DNA of 64,000 nucleotides from the NCBI RefSeq assembly GCF_900411375.1, contig NZ_LS422980.1, forward strand, positions 1 to 64,000. Reading direction: 5' to 3'. Numbering within the stretch: position 1 is the stretch's first letter; the number at the start of each line of letters is the position of its first letter. This DNA is from Lentilactobacillus raoultii. GTDB taxonomy: Bacteria; Bacillota; Bacilli; Lactobacillales; Lactobacillaceae. Position numbers and translations under genes: made by a program. This document shows, piece after piece, positions 34,965 to 45,500 of this stretch. Under the pieces are notes generated by a model. The model was given only the letters and a program-made list of their open reading frames with translations, did no database searches and had not been told where the DNA came from.

Positions 34965-35514
34965 GCCGTGGTAACGGTAATTTTTTAATCAAGGGTTCCT
35001 TTTCAGGCGGCTCTTTCTCAAATTTAAGAAGGGCCACTTTTGTATCGGCACCACCTCGATAATCACCGCTTTCACCATTTGACCGAACCACTCGATGACA
35101 AGGCACGACAATTAAAAAGGGATTCTTAGCAACGGCACTGGCCACCGCTCGAATTGCTTTTGGCTGGCCAATTATTTCGGCCAATTGTTTATAAGTAATG
35201 GTTTGCCCATAGGGAATCTGTTGCAGAGCTTTCAGAACCCGGCGCTCCAATTCATTATGAATCTCACTAAAGTCAAGTGGCACATCAAATTTCTCACGCT
35301 TTTTATCAAAATATTCTTTAAATTCATCAAGATAAGCCCCAGTAATATCGTCATCATACATGAACTGATACTGATATCGATTTTGAGGATAAAAGTCAAA
35401 AATTTCAGAAATGTGTCGATGGGGACTTGAAACAAAGTTTAGCCCCTTATCGGTCACTGTAAAATAAAACACTTGATGATTGATTTCAACGCTTTCCCAA
35501 TAAATTTTTTTCAT
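34936..35514 (-). CDS. Methylated-DNA-[protein]-cysteine S-methyltransferase
   Basis: The 192-residue protein carries the invariant active site PCHRV near residue 138, the YKQLAEIIG helix and the RAVASAVAKNP arginine-finger region of O6-alkylguanine-DNA alkyltransferases (Ogt type). It repairs alkylated guanine in a single-turnover reaction by transferring the alkyl group to the cysteine. ATG at 35514 lies nine bases behind TTGGAG; an in-frame TTG five codons earlier lacks its own site. A basic C-terminal tail of about 20 residues follows the core domain. Its 3' end overlaps the convergent methyltransferase-like gene by 29 bases. Confidence 0.92.
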   Translation of the reverse strand: MKKIYWESVEINHQVFYFTVTDKGLNFVSSPHRHISEIFDFYPQNRYQYQFMYDDDITGAYLDEFKEYFDKKREKFDVPLDFSEIHNELERRVLKALQQIPYGQTITYKQLAEIIGQPKAIRAVASAVAKNPFLIVVPCHRVVRSNGESGDYRGGADTKVALLKFEKEPPEKEPLIKKLPLPRLSQLGKPDL

Positions 35515-35689
35515 AAATAAAATCTCCAAAATAACTCGTTACAGGTATTGTACCACAGCAGATGCACCGGCAAAGATTTGACGCAAATCAAGTGTGACTC
35601 ATCGCTTTACTTGACTGTCAATAAACCGTCAACCACAATAAGTTTAGTGATCACAATTTTTGTCGAATACTTGAAAGGAAAGATCTTCG

Positions 35690-37129
35690 ATGCAAAATAG
35701 CCAAAGCCTGACAGCCGCCAAACAAAGGTCGGGTTTACAATACGATTTAAGTCAAATTCAGATTAATAAAACCATCAGTGAGCTGATCCAAATGGGTCAC
35801 GCCGAACGAGATAAAGTGCCTTTTGACCAATTGGCCCATTTTCAGCCCGTAAATCGAAATGTGGTTTCCGGAATTGAACACGTGGAAAGCAAATTAATTT
35901 CAGAACTGTTACCCCTCCGTCATAAACGATTGGCCGCCTCCCCCTTCTCCTTTTTCAGAGGGACCGACGAATTAATGGCTTATGATTTAGCCAACCAAGT
36001 CTCGACTAACATTCCGGTAGTAATTTCCGGCGATGCTCATATCGGCAATTTTGGATTTTACGCTTCACCGGAACGAAAATTACTTTTTGACCTCAATGAT
36101 TTTGACGAATCCACCATCGGTTCCTGGGACTGGGATATTCGTCGACTTTTGGTCAGCGTCGTGCTGGTTGGGCAACAACTTGGTCTATCTCAAAATAAAC
36201 TTTCAGCCATCGAGAAGGGCGCCGTAGAAACCTATCAGGAAATCTTAAGTAAGTGTTTCGATAATCATAGTGCTTTGGAACGTTATTACTTTTCAACGGA
36301 GGTCGAAAGTTTTTTGAAATCAGAAGCTTCCGATCATTCTGCTTCAAGCCTGTGGGAAAAGATTAAGTGCAGTGCAGTTTCTCGAAATTCCGAAAAAGTG
36401 GTTAAAAAATTCACCACCCTCGACTCAAAGGGCCACTTGGTCTTTCGGGAAAACCCACCGAAAACCGTCCACGTTTCAAAAAAACGGATGGCTCAAATAA
36501 CCAACCACCTGGAAAAATACCTTCAAACAGTTGGTCCAGACGTTGCTGTTCTACTCTCACAGTTTCACATCAGTGATATTGTTCGCCATAGTGTCGGTGT
36601 TGGCAGTTTTGGCACCCGATGCTTTCTAGTCCTTTTAACAGCAATTGACGGCAGCCACCTGGTCCTCCAAATTAAAGAGGCTTTACAGACCCGGCGCTTT
36701 CAAGGATTCGACGTAACAACCCAATACAGTCAAAACGGGCTGGATAATGGTGAGCGAATCGTGACTTGCCAGCAGGTCTTACAGCGGGCATCCGATCCCT
36801 TTCTTGGTTTTTATCATAACGATGAGATCGATCGTAGTTTTTATGTTCGTCAGTTCTGGGACATGAAGGAATCGGTCAACCTAGAAAAAATGAGTGAAAC
36901 CGACTTTGCCGACTACGCCAGGGTCTGTGCGTTGTTACTGGCACGGGGCCACGCCCAAAGCCCTACTGCCGGCATTGTCCATGGCTACGTTGGCAAAAAG
37001 AAAAAGTTAGTCAAAAGTTTGGTTAATTGGGCCAATGATTACGCAAAACAGGTTCATGTCGATTATCAATTATTTAAAGAAGCTTATGATACCGGCCAAT
37101 TGGCAAAGGAGGAACAAATTAATGCATAA
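35690..37129 (+). CDS. DUF2252 family protein
   Basis: The 479-residue protein has the DUF2252 motifs: FSFFRGTDELM, ISGDAHIGNFGFY, LLFDLNDFDES and SWDWDIRRLLVS, then KEALQTRRFQGFDV and LARGHAQSPT further on. The pattern of conserved Asp and His residues suggests a protein-kinase-like fold with ATP-binding character; the substrate is not known. AAAGGAAAG precedes the ATG. The last eight bases overlap the start of the DsrE gene, so the two are translationally coupled. Confidence 0.88.
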   Translation: MQNSQSLTAAKQRSGLQYDLSQIQINKTISELIQMGHAERDKVPFDQLAHFQPVNRNVVSGIEHVESKLISELLPLRHKRLAASPFSFFRGTDELMAYDLANQVSTNIPVVISGDAHIGNFGFYASPERKLLFDLNDFDESTIGSWDWDIRRLLVSVVLVGQQLGLSQNKLSAIEKGAVETYQEILSKCFDNHSALERYYFSTEVESFLKSEASDHSASSLWEKIKCSAVSRNSEKVVKKFTTLDSKGHLVFRENPPKTVHVSKKRMAQITNHLEKYLQTVGPDVAVLLSQFHISDIVRHSVGVGSFGTRCFLVLLTAIDGSHLVLQIKEALQTRRFQGFDVTTQYSQNGLDNGERIVTCQQVLQRASDPFLGFYHNDEIDRSFYVRQFWDMKESVNLEKMSETDFADYARVCALLLARGHAQSPTAGIVHGYVGKKKKLVKSLVNWANDYAKQVHVDYQLFKEAYDTGQLAKEEQINA

Positions 37130-37460
37130 AGTGGTTTTTCACGTTGATGAAGTTGAAAAGTGGGCCCATACCATGGGAAACATTCAAAACCTACTTGATT
37201 ATGCTCAAACACAGCATGACCAATATCAAATTGTCGTACTCGTTAACGGCGATGGCATTATGAGCTATTTAATGTCCACCGCCAAGCAGGCTGTTAAAAA
37301 ACTAGGTGATCAAGCTGTGCGGTTTCATGCTTGTCAAAACGCCATGCGCAGCCACGGTGTTCAGGCCAAGGACTTACCGGACAATGTCGAAATTGTTCCA
37401 GCTGGGGTTGCCGATTTAATTACATTGCAAGAACAGGGATATGCTTACATCAAACCATGA
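37122..37460 (+). CDS. DsrE family protein
   Basis: The 112-residue protein has the DsrE/DsrF-like fold features (VVFHVDEVEKW start, QIVVLVNGDGIMSYLM strand-helix, HACQNAMRSHGV with a cysteine, and PAGVADLITLQEQGYAYIKP end). Family members handle sulfur transfer or act as small-molecule sensors. ATG at 37122 lies nine bases behind AAAGGAGG, inside the last codons of the DUF2252 gene. A strong terminator follows. Confidence 0.85.
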   Translation: MHKVVFHVDEVEKWAHTMGNIQNLLDYAQTQHDQYQIVVLVNGDGIMSYLMSTAKQAVKKLGDQAVRFHACQNAMRSHGVQAKDLPDNVEIVPAGVADLITLQEQGYAYIKP

Positions 37461-37509
37461 AAAACGTGGTGGATTGCGACTTAACTGCCGTTGCCACCAC
37501 GTTTTTTAT
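37459..37509. terminator. Terminator after the DsrE gene
   Basis: AAAACGTGGTGG pairs perfectly with CCACCACGTTTT around a 24-base loop and is followed by TTTTATGG. A runs on the other side would let it serve the minus-strand HAD gene too. Confidence 0.85.
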
Positions 37510-37525
37510 GGTTTAAATTTCAAGA

Positions 37526-38182
37526 TTATCCAACCAATCGCTCAACACCTTGATGAATTTCTGTGGGATGATCAATAATTGCGCTCGCATGGGCAGCCGA
37601 TAATTCTGGCACATCCCCGAACCCATAAGTGACGCCCAATGTTTTCACGTGGTTCTCGTAACCACCAAGCATGTCCGTATTGCGATCCCCGATCATGACA
37701 CTCTCAGCTTCATCGGCACCCGACTGCGTTAAAGCGTACTTCAAAATGGCCGATTTGGTAATGCGGGTTTTCTCGTCACTGGTTGCGCCGTACTCACTTT
37801 CAAAATAACGGCCAAGTTGAAAATGATCATTGATCCGTTTAATCATCACTTCAGGCTTGGCAGAAGCAATGTGTAACTGATAGCCGGCTGCCTTTAGCGC
37901 TTCAAGCTCCGTCAAAATGCCAGGATAGATTTTCAGCTGGAAGATGCCCTCTTTTTGATAAAATTCCTGATAGTAACTCAACGCATTAAACACGTCATCA
38001 TCGGAGAGATCCGGGTAAAACTGGCGAATTGACGTAATCAATGCCGGTCCGATAAACTTCCGATACTGGGTGGCCGTTAAAGTCGGTAAGTGCATTTTTT
38101 CAATAAAGTATTTCAGAGATTGCACAATCCCCTGTTCCGAATCAGCAATGGTACCATCAAAATCGAAGAATAGATGCTTCAT
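37526..38182 (-). CDS. HAD family hydrolase (phosphoglycolate phosphatase/PpaX-like)
   Basis: The 218-residue protein begins HLFFDFDGTIADSEQG (motif I), with a helical C1 cap, motif II SAKPEV, motif III lysine near DEKTRITKS and motif IV MIGDRNTDMLGG. This is the Gph/PpaX-like branch that dephosphorylates small phosphate esters. No neighbour points to a substrate. It is monocistronic, convergent with the DUF2252/DsrE operon. Confidence 0.88.
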   Translation of the reverse strand: MKHLFFDFDGTIADSEQGIVQSLKYFIEKMHLPTLTATQYRKFIGPALITSIRQFYPDLSDDDVFNALSYYQEFYQKEGIFQLKIYPGILTELEALKAAGYQLHIASAKPEVMIKRINDHFQLGRYFESEYGATSDEKTRITKSAILKYALTQSGADEAESVMIGDRNTDMLGGYENHVKTLGVTYGFGDVPELSAAHASAIIDHPTEIHQGVERLVG

Positions 38183-38343
38183 CTTTAACTCTCGCTTTCG
38201 TCTAAATCTATATATGTCACCATCTTACCGGTTAAGGGGAAAATTGCAAGTCGATTAATTAAAAAAGCTGACCTATAAAACATTAAGAATAAGTGATAAT
38301 ATAAGACTGTTATCAGCTTAATTGCTTACAGGAGGGGTTCATT

Positions 38344-39486
38344 TTGAAAATTAATCGTCATCTTCAAAGAGTCGGCTGGCTGTTGCTGCTTTCCGGACTG
38401 GTCATCGGCGGCTTATTCTGGCATCATTCAAACGTTGAGGCCGGCACAAAACCGGCAAAGCTCAGTCCATCAGCGAAGATCAAAGCCCGGGTCGCAAAAA
38501 TGTCAACCAACGAAAAAATCGGTCAGTTATTTGTCACCGGTGTTTCCAATAACAGTGCCGCTGTTCGCCATGATATCAAAGAATACCACTTGGGCGGCAT
38601 TATTTTAATGGGTAATAATTTTGTTGGCTCGCGTAAACAGTTTAAACACCGGCTTAGCAATTATCAACGCAGCGCGAAAATTCCGCTCACCATTTCAACA
38701 GATCAGGAAGGCGGTACTGTTTCCCGCCTGAGCAGCAATCCACGCATTTCAGGCCATCGTTACTACTTTTCACCACAACAGGCTGACAAGAAAGGCGGCA
38801 TGAAGGAAGTCAAAAAGATTTATCGGTTAGAAGCTAAAACACTTAGGTCACTTGGCATTAATTGGGATTTTGCGCCGGTTGCCGACGTCTCAAAAAATCA
38901 CCACAGCTTTATTTACAACCGAACATTTAAGCCCAGTTACCAAAAAACTGCTTCTTACATTCGCCAAGTGGTTCCAGTCATTCAACACCAGCACGTTGCG
39001 GCCACGTTAAAGCACTTCCCCGGTTATGGTTCGGCTGCTGATACCCATACCGGCTCAGCCACCGTTAACCGTTCCCTAAGTTCATTTGAAAAACGGGATT
39101 TTGTTCCCTTCAAAGCTGGCATTAATAGTGGCGTGGATGCCGTGATGGTCACCCATATCATTCTAAGAAAAATTGATCCAAAAAAGCCCGCTTCTCTTTC
39201 CTATAAGGATATTAGTCTCTTGAGAAAGCAACTAGATTTTAAAGGCGTGATTGTTTCGGATAGTTTGCAAATGCAAGCGGTGGGTAATTACGCCACTCGT
39301 CACCACGTTCAACGCGATGTGGCCGCCTTTAAAGCGGGAAATGACGTCATCCTATCCAGTGATTATAAGAAGGGCATCCGCCATCTTCGCTACGCCATTG
39401 CTCATAAACACCTCTCCCAAAAGCGGTTAAATCAATCCGTTGAAAGAATTCTGACTCTAAAGCAAAAACTCGGCCTAAAGATTTAG
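38344..39486 (+). CDS. GH3 beta-N-acetylglucosaminidase (NagZ-like), membrane anchored
   Basis: The 380-residue protein has an N-terminal membrane anchor (about residues 10-30) and a GH3 domain. KHFPGYGSAADTHTG near residue 225 is the His-dependent acid/base loop typical of NagZ, and SDSLQMQAV carries the nucleophile aspartate. TDQEGGTVSRL is the substrate-binding glutamate loop. It should release N-acetylglucosamine from wall fragments outside the membrane, like Bacillus NagZ (YbbD), but lacks the C-terminal domain of longer forms. TTG at 38344 follows AGGAGGGG. It is monocistronic. Confidence 0.9.
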   Translation: MKINRHLQRVGWLLLLSGLVIGGLFWHHSNVEAGTKPAKLSPSAKIKARVAKMSTNEKIGQLFVTGVSNNSAAVRHDIKEYHLGGIILMGNNFVGSRKQFKHRLSNYQRSAKIPLTISTDQEGGTVSRLSSNPRISGHRYYFSPQQADKKGGMKEVKKIYRLEAKTLRSLGINWDFAPVADVSKNHHSFIYNRTFKPSYQKTASYIRQVVPVIQHQHVAATLKHFPGYGSAADTHTGSATVNRSLSSFEKRDFVPFKAGINSGVDAVMVTHIILRKIDPKKPASLSYKDISLLRKQLDFKGVIVSDSLQMQAVGNYATRHHVQRDVAAFKAGNDVILSSDYKKGIRHLRYAIAHKHLSQKRLNQSVERILTLKQKLGLKI

Positions 39487-39517
39487 TTATTCCTTACCAT
39501 GTCGATTAGTCGAATCA

Positions 39518-39557
39518 AAAAAATCACCCCTGCTCGTTTGAGTAAGGGTGATTTTTT
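39518..39557. terminator. Bidirectional terminator between GH3 gene and giant surface protein gene
   Basis: AAAAAATCACCC and GGGTGATTTTTT form a perfect 12-base stem. It serves the plus-strand GH3 gene and the minus-strand surface protein gene. Confidence 0.88.
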
Positions 39558-39581
39558 AATTTGTGCTTGAGTCAGTCACGA

Positions 39582-42500
39582 TTAATCCGTTTTGACAACC
39601 AGCTTTTTATTAGCTGTGATAAAACTACCATCTTCAAGTTGGAAACGGGTCGTTAAGCCACTTTTGACAAGTTGCGTCACCTTTAACACTCGACCCTTCG
39701 AATAGTGACTCACTCGTTTAGCTTTAGTGAATGTTTTTTTCGAATAACTGTTAATTCCCTTCTGATTTATGACTTTAATGGTCTTAACCGGCTTCGTGTA
39801 ATACCGCTGGATCAGCTGAACCGCCGATTTGCGTGCTGTGACATATTGACCATTGGTTAATTCAAAACGCGTGGTTTTGCCTTGGCGAACAATTCGACGA
39901 ACCTTCAGAACTGTTCCCTTCTTCAGTCGTTTCACCTGATTGTCGCGAGTAAAGCGTGGACTACTGTGCGTATAGACGCCCTTTTTGGCCGTTACTCGAA
40001 TGACTGCTGTTGCATCAACGTGGTAATGACGAGCAATTGAGCGGAACTGGTTAAAGGATTTCAAACCGGTAATATACGTGCCGTCTGATAATTGTAATCT
40101 TGTAATGCCGTCTGGTCGAATGATCACTTTAATCACGTGAAGTACGCTTCCCGGACGAACATATCCAACCCGATAACGCTTGTTAAAGGTTGATCGACTA
40201 TAGCGATACAGTCCTTTAACCGTGACCACTGTTTTAGTCACCAGCTTCTGGTAATAGCGATTTTGAGTTTGACCCACACTATCTGGTTGCTCGATTGTTG
40301 TCGCCGGCGTGGTAATTGTCGTCGCCGTTGACTGGCCGGTTTCAGTAACGATTGATCCTGCTGAATTGACATCATTTGGGTTGATGACCGGACCCGTTGT
40401 GGCGGCTCCACTGCCAACCGTTGAGGCCGGTTTGTTCACCGTCACTGTGCCGTCAGCCTTAACGATCATCTCGGCAATGACATGACCAGCTGCATCCCGG
40501 TTAGTGACGATCGTCTTCCCAGTTGTTGGTTCTGTCACCGTTGTTGTGGTCCCTGTGGTTTTACCAGTGTTGTCAAAATGAGTTACCACAACTTGACCAT
40601 CAACAACCTTTACTTCCTGGTTCTCAGAACCTTTTTCTGATTGAGTGACAATCTGGCCCGTTTGATCTCGGGTTGCCGTTTTGGTCTCAGTCCCATCCGG
40701 TGTCGTCACCGTCACCGTGCCGTCTGGATTTGTCACCACACTGGACGTTGTTTCGCCAACGTTCCCCAGGTTTTCAACTGTCACTGTGCCATCTTTACCT
40801 ACCGTCGTCACTTGGGTAATTTGACCACTAGCATTGATAGTCGTGGCATTGCCGTCAGCATCCCTGATGATCACATTGCCTTTACCATCCGTGACTGCCA
40901 TCTTACCAGTTGATTGCTGACTCTGGTCTTTAATCGGAGTAGCCGTTGAACCCGTAATTGGGGTTACTTGGCCATCCGGCGTTGTCATCGTCACCGTTGT
41001 GTGGCCATCTTTATCGGCCTGGATTGTTACCAGATTGCCATCCGGCAGCTGGCGAGTGGTTGTCGTGGCTGCTTCGGTTTGTTGATGAGTGCCAATTACG
41101 GTTCCTTCCTCATTCGTCGTTACCGACTGACCATTTTCATCAGTAATCGTGACATTACCATCCCGATCAAGCAAGGCCGTTTCACCTGTCGGCAGCGTCT
41201 CAACTTTGTTAGGTGTTAACACTTGAGTCATTGGATTACCCTGCGAGTCTTTCGTATTAACGATGACCGTGACTGGTTGTTCCGTTGCCCCAGTGTCTCT
41301 AATGACCGTTGTGCCGGCATTGGTTGGCTTGGTCGTCACTTTGGTTTCAGTTACTTGATCTTTACCATCCTTCGTTGTCACCGTGATAACACCCGTTTGT
41401 GGATTTATCTCAGTTGTCACAACTTTGACGATCTCATTTTGAGCATTCACGATTGTCGTGGTTCCCTGACCATCGTTAACCGTTACGTCGCCATTACGAT
41501 CCTTGATGGCCACGCCCTGATCACCGATCTTCATTGATTGGCCATCAGCCGGAATCGAGGTTGGTTGACCATTTGAAACGGTCATTTCCGTTTTACCATC
41601 TGGTCCAGTCGTCATCGTCGCATGGCCATCACCGAATTTAACGGTAGTCTGTTTGGCAACTTCTTGATAGCCTTGTCGATAACTGTCTTCAAAGGCCTTT
41701 TGTGCATCGGCATCGTGACTAAACTTCGTCTTACCAGTTGCTAAATCTTCACCCTTTCGACCAGCTTCACGCCCTGTACTTTCAGCCAATTTACGCGCAT
41801 TGTCCTTTAATTCTTGATATTTGTCATCATATGATTGTTGAACGTCAGGATGCTTGAAATCAGTTTTGTGTTGGCCAGCCATGTAATCAGCCTCAACCTG
41901 ATCTTTGGCTTGATCCTTAGCGGTGTTCAAGTCTCGATCGTAAGTCGCTTTGTATCTATTCTGAGCTTCCGGATCACGACTGTACTGTTCAGCACCAGTT
42001 TGACGATCAACGCCATTGGTAACGTCAATACCCGCTTGGCGTTCAGCTTCTTTGGCAAACGTTTCCTTGGCCTGTTGATAAGCTTGCTCATAATCAGCTT
42101 GGATTTCAGAATTCTTTGAATGGGTTGGATTCATCGGAAGATTATTATTATAGTCATTTTTACCCTTATCTGCAGCTTCTTTCTTCTTAGTGTCAAGTGC
42201 TTGCTTGTAAGACTCCAGGTACTTGTCCTTAGCATCCAAATCGTTTGCATACGCTTCGGCACCGGCACTGGCTGATATTCCTTGATCTACATCCGTGCCT
42301 GCCTGTAATTCAGCTTCCGTAATCCGGCCTTCTTTAGCCTGTTTATAGGTCTCATCATAAGCCTTCTGAACTTCCGTATTCTGCGAATAATTCTTTTGAC
42401 TGGTTCGCCCTGCTTGGTAATCATCTTTGGCCTGCTGTTCGGCCTGGGCCTTCTTTTCCTTAACGGCATCGTTATACGCCTGATTATAGGCTTGACGAAC

Positions 42501-45500
42501 GGCCTCATCGTTATTAAAGCTTTGATGATTATCCGGCTTTCTGGAACTGGTATCGGCATCCCGCTTTCCATCTAAAGCAGCTTGTGCAATTGCCGTGTTT
42601 CTAGCAGTTTCATACGACTGCTCATAGGCTTTCTGAATCGTCTGGTTTGGACTATAGTGAGCATTCTTTGGTTGCTGATTCTTGTAATCAGCATCCGCCT
42701 GCGCTTCAGCGATTTTGGTACCAGTCTCAACGGCTGTTTGGTAAGCTTGATCATAATTTGCTTTGGCATCCACATCCATTTCAAATGCTTTTGCGCTAGT
42801 TGTTTGATCAACACCAGCCTTGGCATCCTTCTCCCCCTGTTGCGTTGCCTTGATGAGGTTAGCTGATTTAGCTTCCTGATACTCTTTCTGATAAGCGGCC
42901 TTAACGCCTGCGTTCACATTGTCGTAGTCTGCCAATGATTTACCGGCTTGATAATCAGCTTTGGCCTGATCGGTTGCCTTTTGTTCCGCATCTGCCTGTT
43001 TTTGATCATATGCCTCTTGGTAGGCTTTTTGTGCATCAGCATCATGTTTGAACGCATCCGCATTTTTTGGCCGTCCCTGAGCAACGTCTTCAGCTGCGGT
43101 TGTGATCGCTTGATCGTGGCCAGCTGCTTTTTGGTCCTTAAAGGCCGTTTCATAAGCTTGATTAATGGCCGAATTACGACTGTAAGGTGTTTTCTTTTGA
43201 CCTGTTTGATAGTCAGTGACCGCATCTTTACCAGCCTTCTCCTGACCAGCTTTAACGGTCGCTGCATACTGGTCTTCGTAAACTCGTTGTGCATCCGGAT
43301 CATTGGCAAACGCCTTGATTCCTTCAGTCACGTCAACTCCTTGATCAACGTCTGTAACTGCCGTCTGCTCAGCTTTAACTGCGCCCTTAGCTTTAGCATC
43401 CTGATAAGCTTGATCGTAAGCCTTTTGAAGCGCTTCTTGTTTGGCAAATTGTTGATTCTGTCCCTTACCCGCAGCGTAGTCAGCCTCAGCGGTTGCCGTG
43501 GCTTCGACTTTTCTTTTGGCGAGGGCTTCATCATAAGCCTGATCATATTTAGCCGTTGCCTGTTGATCATTGCCGAAAGCTTGGCGGCCGGTTTCCTTGG
43601 TAATGCCAGCCTCAATATCCGTAACAGCTTGGGCATCGGTTCGATTCAGAGCTGCCTGTTTAGCTTGCTCAAAGGCCGTTTCATAAGCTTTTTGAACAGC
43701 TGGATGTTGACTATAATCTGGATTAGCCGTTTGAGTTTTGTCATAGTCGGCTTTTCCGGTGGTTGTTGCCGTTACTTGAGCGGCTTCAAGGGCCTGATCG
43801 TAGGCTTTTTCATACGCCTCCCTAGTGGTTTTATCCGCAATTTTTCCAGCTTCAACGGTCTTATCCATTCCGCCTTCAACGTCCTTGACAGCTTTTTCAG
43901 TTGACTGCTTGATACCAATCGCCTGTTGATTGTTAAAAGCAGTTTCGTAAGCCTTTTGGACCTCTTTATTTTGGCTAAATTGGCTCTGTGGCTCACGGCC
44001 AGCCTGGTAATCGTTCTTGGCAGTTTCAGTTGCCTGGTCTTTAGCAGCTGTTAAAGCAGCTTCGTAATCTTGACGATATTTCTCGGCAGCATCGGTATCA
44101 TGTTGATACTGATCATCACCGGCTTCCATCGCAATTCCGGCGGCAACATCAGCTGCAGCTTGCGCCTGAGTGGTTGCCAACGTTTTCTGCTTAGCTTCTT
44201 CGTATGCCGTTTGATAAGCTTGATTAATTGCGTCGTTTTGACTGTAGGTTACCTGTTTAGGGTGACCGGCATCATAATCCGCCTGGCCGGTTTGAGAAGC
44301 CTGATCTTTACCCGCTTGAAGTGCTTCGTCATATTTCTTCTCATAAGCCGCTTTGGCATCGGCGTCATTGGCAAACTTGGCAGCTCCTTCAGCTTTACTA
44401 ATGCCTTGATCAACATCCCCAGAAGCTGTGGTAACGGCTGTTTGCCGACCGGTCTGCTGATTCTGTTGATAAGCAGCCTCATAAGCTTCATTAATTGCCT
44501 GCTGACGACTGTATGGTGATTGTTTTTGCCCATTTCGGTAATCATTGTTAGCATCGGCTGCAGCTGCCTGCTTGCCCGCTTCAACTGCTTGGTGATAAGC
44601 ATCCAGATATTGTTGTTGAGCAATTGGATCATGTCGATAGCGATCGGCGCCGGCCGTCTCTGTTGTCCCGGCTTTAATATCTTCTGCAATCACTTCCGGC
44701 AAATGCGTAACGGTTGCTTGATGCATCTTTTCAAATTCCTGATCATACGCTGCTTGAATTTCAGTATTTTGACTATAAGCATTATTTTTAGCAACCTGTT
44801 TTTGATAATCCTCAACGGCTTGCTGACGAGCAGCTGTTTGCGCTTTCGTCAACGTTTGCTGATACGTTTGCGCATAAGCATCTTTGGCTGCCTGATCATG
44901 ATTGAATTTAGCAGCACCCTCAGCCTGGCTGGCGCCGGCTTCAACGTCTTTGCCAGCCTGCTCAATTGCCTGGGTGCGACCAGCACTTCGTTGTTCAGCC
45001 ATGACCATTTCATATACCTGTTGAATGGCCGCATTTTGACTATAGGTCGTTTGAGGTTGACCACTTTGATAATCAGTCACCGCTTGTTTTTCGGCGGCTG
45101 CTTTTCCTTTATCAACGGTTTCATTATAAGCATTAGCATAAATCTGTTGGACATCCAGATCATTGGCAAATGCTTGTTGGCCATCCGTCAATGTCACACC
45201 AGTTTCAACGTCTTGAGGCGCCTGCTTTTTGGCTTGTTCACCCGCAGTTGCTTTTGCCTGGTCAAATGCCTGATCATAGGCCTTGACAATTGCCGCATGC
45301 TTGGCGTCATTTTTCTTTTGGCCTGTCAATCGGTAATCTTCCTTGGCAGCGGCCTCGGCAGCCGTCACTGCTTTGTTAAGTGTCTCAAGATAATCTTGTC
45401 GGTACTTATCAACAGCTTGTTGATCGTTTTGGTACTTGGCAGCTCCTTGTTCGACCGTTATTCCGGCTGCAATATCACCGGCTGCTTGAGCGAATGTTCC

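Noticed and set aside
42948-43904. Long plus-strand frame (318 codons) and similar ones at 44520-45506 and 47871-48344 over the giant surface protein gene
   Set aside because: They are mirror images of the repetitive Ala/Lys/Gln-rich coding strand, give artificial hydrophobic proteins rich in Ile, Phe, Cys and Ser, and lack ribosome binding sites.
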